Below are positions 57,265 through 60,556 of a stretch of DNA of 60,556 nt, piece after piece. The DNA is from Candidatus Ratteibacteria bacterium (GTDB taxonomy: Bacteria > CAIJMQ01), in assembly GCA_028715665.1 (NCBI GenBank), contig JAQURI010000002.1, positions 1 through 60,556 of the forward strand. The letters run 5' to 3'. The notes beneath the pieces are model-generated. The model worked only from the letters and a program-made list of their open reading frames with translations. It was not told the origin of the DNA and made no database searches. The translations under genes and the position numbers were made by a program. Each line of letters begins with the position of its first letter. The stretch's first letter is position 1.

Positions 57265-57561
57265 CTAAAATACTATTTTCTTAATATAAATATCGCTTTT
57301 TTTTCGGTTTGAATATCCGTTTTTCGTATTTATGAGAACAGTTGTGTCAAGGTCTTTTTCAATTACCCCTGTATGAAAAGCATAACTAGCGTCAACAACG
57401 TCAAAAAAAATCTCCATCCCAACAACGGTATTTACAATTTTGTTTGCGAAAGACAAAGGTACTTTTTCAAATACTTCACATTCTATCGTGGTAAATTCCC
57501 TGTCTTTTATCTTTAGTGGCATAGAATCGTTGTTTTGCTGGGATGGAGAAGCTTTTATCAC
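57265..57561 (-). CDS. Hypothetical protein (98 aa)
   Basis: 98 residues, beta-rich. The GTG at 57561 overlaps the stop of the upstream gene; an ATG at 57522 is an alternative that lacks a ribosome binding site. No family recognised. Confidence 0.5.
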   Translation of the reverse strand: MIKASPSQQNNDSMPLKIKDREFTTIECEVFEKVPLSFANKIVNTVVGMEIFFDVVDASYAFHTGVIEKDLDTTVLINTKNGYSNRKKSDIYIKKIVF

Positions 57562-57935
57562 TTGTTTTTCGCCAGAACCCGGAGCTTATTTAATGTGGCT
57601 TCTTTTTTGTTCGCTTTTTCGTTTATTTCAGCTTCCAAGTCTGCAACAATGGCAGTGAACGGTACTTTCAATGTATATACCTTGTTTGGTCTGCCTTTTC
57701 CGCTGGTCTTTTTCTCATATGTTTCCGAGACCCAGCCCCGTTTTATCAAGGACGTGACCCCGATACTGACTTCCGGTTGCCTTAGACCGACCCTCTGTTC
57801 GAGGTCTATCGCTCTTGTTGTTCCGAGGCTGTGGAGTCCTGCCAGTGCCAAGGCTGGTGCCCTTTTAATACCAAGACTTTGTAATCCGCTTGTTATATCT
57901 TCTTCTGTTTGGTTCATTCGTGTTATATCTTTCAT
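57558..57935 (-). CDS. Winged-helix regulator (TrmB/MarR-like)
   Basis: 125 residues. ALALAGLHSLGTTRAIDLEQ then VGLRQPEVSIGVTSLIKRGW (about 29-70) is a clear winged helix; the wing (TSGKGRPNKVYTLK) and a C-terminal coiled coil for dimerisation follow. First gene behind a shared-motif promoter. It may control the YopX operon or the wider set of shared promoters. Confidence 0.75.
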   Translation of the reverse strand: MKDITRMNQTEEDITSGLQSLGIKRAPALALAGLHSLGTTRAIDLEQRVGLRQPEVSIGVTSLIKRGWVSETYEKKTSGKGRPNKVYTLKVPFTAIVADLEAEINEKANKKEATLNKLRVLAKNK

Positions 57936-57958
57936 TTAAATCACCATCCTAATTATTT

Positions 57959-57985
57959 AAACATAAAGAATATAAAGATATCGTT
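57959..57985 (-). promoter_or_regulatory. Promoter, shared motif copy
   Basis: Minus strand CGATATCTTTATATTCTTTA then TGTTTAA; identical in its core to 6544-6570. TATA box about 30-45 bases before the ATG at 57935. Confidence 0.7.
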
Positions 57986-57989
57986 ATTG

Positions 57990-58010
57990 GGTTCTGTTAA
58001 GTTGACGGGG
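57990..58010 (+). repeat. Solo copy of the SET-element inverted end
   Basis: GGTTCTGTTAAGTTGACGGG, matching the first 20 bases of the SET element (GGTTCTGTTAAGTTGTCGGG) at 19 positions. It lies just upstream of a shared promoter. No partner end is found nearby. Confidence 0.6.
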
Positions 58011-58031
58011 TATTTCTGCACATACAGTTAG

Positions 58032-58505
58032 TTAAAACAGATTTAAACTTGTTTTAAAATAAAATAATAATATTATTACGATTGAATACTTAATGAGCTT
58101 CCCGAAAAAAACTATCATAATGAATTTTTTAGCCTGCATTTTACAAGCCCCTGCAAGTATAGTGAGAAAATCTACAGGAAGATAAATTGGTATTAGAAGG
58201 GCAAAAAATAATCCCACATCCCCATGCTTTTTAGAAAATAACTCGGCTTTTTTTAGTTCGTGTTCATAACGAGGGAACTTTGACTCAAACCATTTAAACC
58301 CGATGATACCAATCCCATAATTCATTAAACTCCCAATCACCGAACCGATGGTTGCCACTGCTATGAGTGATATTGGAGGAATATTTGTTATAGATAATAC
58401 TGCTAACGATACCTCAACCGAGAATGGAATAAATATTGTTGAACCAAAAACAGACGTTATGAACAGACCGATTAGCTCATATTGTTCGATTTCCGTTAAC
58501 ATCAT
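58032..58505 (-). CDS. VTT/DedA-like membrane protein
   Basis: 157 residues with four or five hydrophobic segments and the VTT (SNARE-associated) pattern: FIPFSVEVSLAVLS, GSVIGSLMNYGIGIIG, then RYEHELKKAELFSKKHGDVG and IPIYLPVDFLTILAGACKM. DedA-family proteins act as lipid or ion transporters or scramblases. Coupled with the upstream zinc gene. Confidence 0.8.
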   Translation of the reverse strand: MMLTEIEQYELIGLFITSVFGSTIFIPFSVEVSLAVLSITNIPPISLIAVATIGSVIGSLMNYGIGIIGFKWFESKFPRYEHELKKAELFSKKHGDVGLFFALLIPIYLPVDFLTILAGACKMQAKKFIMIVFFGKLIKYSIVIILLFYFKTSLNLF

Positions 58506-58873
58506 CAATCAGCATTCGTTGAAAATGGTACAGGACTATGAATCATCTCTAATTCAAGGCACAGCATTTGCCTGTGATTCATCAGCCCTGTCAGAGCCAA
58601 TTGTAATGCCAAGTCATTTGGATATCTTTTAACGAGTCTCATATTATCATGAATTAAGGCGTCGACCTGAATTAACTGGTTTTGAAGAAATCCTTTCTTT
58701 ATTATTCTTTCTTCCTTCAAAACGGGATACGCCCATGTATCCCCACATTTTCGGCACCTATAATGTTCAAAATCCGCATCAACCGAAACCGCACCGGAAT
58801 CACATCCTGACTTACAGGTTTTACAATATTTTCTTCTGTTCTTTTCTTTCTTTAATTCTTTATTTTCATCCAT
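58505..58873 (-). CDS. Zinc-ribbon hypothetical protein (122 aa)
   Basis: 122 residues. CKTCKSGC...CRKCGD (about 17-44) is a zinc ribbon with a Lys-rich start; the rest is helical. The overlap with the DedA-like gene suggests coupled expression. Confidence 0.65.
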   Translation of the reverse strand: MDENKELKKEKNRRKYCKTCKSGCDSGAVSVDADFEHYRCRKCGDTWAYPVLKEERIIKKGFLQNQLIQVDALIHDNMRLVKRYPNDLALQLALTGLMNHRQMLCLELEMIHSPVPFSTNAD

Positions 58874-58889
58874 ATGGTTGCCTCACTCC

Positions 58890-59270
58890 TTATGTTTCTT
58901 TTTGATTCTTACATCTTGTTTTAAGAACATATACTGTAGCTGCTCCGAGAATAAGGATAAGCATAATACCCAGCAATATATAACCCGTCAGGTTTTTTTC
59001 CGGGACGAACGGAATTGTAATTACCGGTGGTGCTGTTATCGCTGGTTGAACCTGTTCTGCCGTAACTTCCACTTGCTCTTTCGTGGGTATTACCCCGCTC
59101 CGTTCAACAATCGCAAACGATGAAAAACCTGATGACTGTGATTCATAATAGGTATATTTGTTATCCTTACTGATTATTGCAGTCGGAAGGTCTTTCCATA
59201 CTCCGTCATTCCAGCGTGCCATGGCAATAATAAATATAAGCTGTTTGTTCCTGTTTTTATTCCTGTTCAT
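58890..59270 (-). CDS. Membrane-anchored small protein, SD-masking leader
   Basis: About 126 residues: a basic Asn/Arg/Lys N-terminus, a short hydrophobic stretch, a beta-rich central region (TAIISKDNKYTYYESQSSGF) and a membrane helix near the C-terminus (about 100-120). I use ATG 59270, because the shared promoter lies at 59311-59340 and a hairpin CCTGTTTG/CAAACAGG (59278-59308) directly precedes it, with the AGG of the ribosome binding site in its 3' arm. Confidence 0.6.
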   Translation of the reverse strand: MNRNKNRNKQLIFIIAMARWNDGVWKDLPTAIISKDNKYTYYESQSSGFSSFAIVERSGVIPTKEQVEVTAEQVQPAITAPPVITIPFVPEKNLTGYILLGIMLILILGAATVYVLKTRCKNQKET

Positions 59271-59310
59271 TCTATTCCTGTTTGAATTTTTTAATATTCC
59301 AAACAGGTTA

Positions 59311-59340
59311 TGTGAAACATAATTACTATAAAGGTATCGG
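59311..59340 (-). promoter_or_regulatory. Promoter, shared motif copy
   Basis: Minus strand CCGATACCTTTATAGTAATT then ATGTTTC, followed in the leader by the CCTGTTTG/CAAACAGG hairpin. A TGTACGTACA palindrome lies 10 bases further upstream (59350-59359). Confidence 0.75.
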
Positions 59341-59446
59341 TCAATCAACTGTACGTACATGTTGCATAACTGAGATGAAAAATAGATGCCCCGCAGGAAT
59401 TGTATGGATTTGATATGTTAGTTAATGTACGTATCGGAAAGTTTAA

Positions 59447-59740
59447 TCATCCTTGTTCATATTCCCAAATACCGCCGGGAATCGGTGTACCTATATATGT
59501 TCTTGGCGGGATTAATACTTTTTTTGTTTTAATAATTCCTCGTCTGGTTTTTGGTTTTTCAGCATAGATGTATACCACATAATGACCTTGTGCTGATTTT
59601 TTTAGAACGAACCAAACCTTCCGGCTGTTCCCATGATACATTGCAGAATTCGATAATCTATTGAACTCCTGTATTCCGGCTGTTTTTGTTGTCGGCACAC
59701 CGCCTGCCCCAATATAGTGTGGACTTAATCGGATTGGCAT
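59447..59740 (-). CDS. Hypothetical protein (97 aa)
   Basis: 97 residues, basic and beta-rich (GHYVVYIYAEKPKTRRG) with a Gly/Pro-rich end. No family recognised. Confidence 0.55.
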   Translation of the reverse strand: MPIRLSPHYIGAGGVPTTKTAGIQEFNRLSNSAMYHGNSRKVWFVLKKSAQGHYVVYIYAEKPKTRRGIIKTKKVLIPPRTYIGTPIPGGIWEYEQG

Positions 59741-59746
59741 AATAAC

Positions 59747-59803
59747 TCATCTTAATGCTATTGATAAGGTGTCATTTTGTTTTTGATTCCTTTTTTTTCC
59801 CAT
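59747..59803 (-). CDS. Possible microprotein (18 aa)
   Basis: An 18-residue frame (MGKKRNQKQNDTLSIALR) with AGAGGT seven bases before the ATG. Too short to judge. Confidence 0.3.
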   Translation of the reverse strand: MGKKRNQKQNDTLSIALR

Positions 59804-59832
59804 ACTATAACCTCTGCAATGCTTTCTTGTGT

Positions 59833-60192
59833 TTAATATCTTCTTGTATATTGTATTTTACTACGTCTCTTAGCTTCTTCTTTAGCTTGTTTTTTAGTAT
59901 ATCCGCTTTGTATTAAAAGATGTATTTCTTTATTATCTATCCCACCACTCACGCCTTCGTGATAGAAGATGTTCTTCTGTTTCCAGTCCTTGGTTATCCC
60001 AACTAACCATATGCTCCATTCTGGATGTGCCAGCTTTGTCTCTTGATAAAGTGCCAGCATCCGTTTGTACTTATGCTCGTCATCCATCTTATGGGGTCTG
60101 ACTGATTGTGTGCCTGCACCTCTTTTGAGTTCTTCAGTCAGGTATTGAACTGCCCATTTTACGTTCTTTCCGCTTGCCCTTTTTATTGCCAT
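59833..60192 (-). CDS. Hypothetical basic protein (119 aa)
   Basis: 119 residues: basic alpha/beta with an Arg/Lys helix at the C-terminus (AKEEAKRRSK). WSIWLVGITKDWKQKN forms a beta core. No family recognised. Confidence 0.6.
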   Translation of the reverse strand: MAIKRASGKNVKWAVQYLTEELKRGAGTQSVRPHKMDDEHKYKRMLALYQETKLAHPEWSIWLVGITKDWKQKNIFYHEGVSGGIDNKEIHLLIQSGYTKKQAKEEAKRRSKIQYTRRY

Positions 60193-60197
60193 AGTAT

Positions 60198-60446
60198 TTA
60201 CACTCTCTGCAATTTTTTCTCCATATCAGCCAACTCTTGTTTTAGTTTACTAATTTCTGTTTTTATCCGGTTTGCTTCTGGAGATGTGCTGGTCGTTGCC
60301 TTCTCGTGTTCCTCTATTTGTAATGGGGTTCCAAGTTTATCCATCTTAAACTTTCGGGAAATATGAGTTGGGGTACTGATAGTCATCCCGGATTCCCATT
60401 TTTTATGTACTTCCTTGTATTCAAAATCGGGTTCTGTCAAGTCCAC
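60198..60446 (-). CDS. Coiled-coil hypothetical protein, start uncertain
   Basis: 82 residues from GTG 60446: a short alpha/beta start and a C-terminal coiled coil (ISKLKQELADMEKKL). The frame stays open and protein-like up to about 60488 (RSANEFGQVCRANV), so the N-terminus is not settled. The last 68 bases of the window are AT-rich with no gene I can call. Confidence 0.5.
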   Translation of the reverse strand: MDLTEPDFEYKEVHKKWESGMTISTPTHISRKFKMDKLGTPLQIEEHEKATTSTSPEANRIKTEISKLKQELADMEKKLQRV

Positions 60447-60556
60447 GTTTGCTCGACATACCTGTCCAAATTCGTTTGCTGAACGATTCTAAAAATAAAT
60501 TAAGTATTAATTCCTAATAATTTATCTAAAATATCATATTTTTTTATACCTGAAAC

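Noticed and set aside
1..60556. CRISPR array, tRNA or rRNA genes
   Set aside because: I looked for regularly spaced repeats with unique spacers, for T-loop/anticodon patterns and for rRNA cores, and saw none.
1..60556. Virus classification
   Set aside because: YopX, RNA ligase and the peptidase candidate also occur in viruses, but there is no terminase, portal, capsid or tail protein that I can recognise.

Overview
The window reads as part of an extrachromosomal or integrated accessory element of a methanogen-related euryarchaeon (Methanosarcinales-like; ANME/Methanoperedens-type hosts fit). The evidence is archaeal: a PCNA sliding clamp (3377-4120), the methanogen chromosomal protein MC1 (53682-53969), a PGF-CTERM-like surface protein, PEGA-domain surface proteins, archaeal TATA boxes about 25-40 bases before start codons, and strong GGAGG-type ribosome binding sites. 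There are no rRNA, tRNA or central-metabolism genes. I recognise no capsid, portal, terminase or conjugation ATPase, so I do not call it a virus or assign it to a named plasmid class.

Layout. 1-10.5 kb: leftward operons of small zinc-ribbon and membrane proteins, PCNA, a frameshifted ATP-grasp gene and a free-standing glycyl-radical domain. 10.5-11.3 kb: a non-coding, hairpin- and TAACGG-rich region at a strand switch. 11.3-13.3 kb: a short rightward block (an HNH nuclease with flanking small domains, and a winged-helix regulator). 13.3-40 kb: a nearly continuous leftward run with a GHKL-ATPase/metallopeptidase giant, a cluster of large membrane-anchored surface proteins (PEGA, Ig-like), a DUF5667 protein, and many hypotheticals, several sharing a 'GW...H..AA..K...P' module. 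40-49.5 kb: about twenty-five very small leftward genes, many preceded by the same short hairpin/Shine-Dalgarno leader. 49.5-50.2 kb: a structured non-coding region with an iteron-like array before a ribbon-helix-helix gene. 50-54 kb: an RNA ligase and an SGNH hydrolase gene cut by a 648-bp element carrying a SET-domain gene, then MC1. 54-56.6 kb: a rightward actin-like operon. 56.6-60.5 kb: leftward YopX-like, winged-helix, VTT membrane and hypothetical genes.

The clearest new observations are these. (1) A 648-bp element with 51-bp imperfect inverted ends and an 8-bp target duplication carries only a SET-domain methyltransferase gene and precisely interrupts an SGNH hydrolase gene. (2) A recurrent leader (T-run, GGGTGC hairpin, Shine-Dalgarno, ATG) precedes many small genes between 40 and 49.5 kb, with base changes that preserve pairing. 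(3) A shared GW/H/AA/P module occurs in seven otherwise different proteins. (4) A nine-copy promoter motif and seven copies of the palindrome TGTACGTACA suggest an element-wide regulatory code.

Genes are packed head to tail with ATGA or short overlaps, which implies translational coupling. Several reading frames are broken (frameshifts near 8645, 39100 and 42280; in-frame stops at 12463 and 44297; an insertion at 51727), so the element shows decay or recoding. Coordinates of genes shorter than 60 codons were worked out by hand from the sequence.
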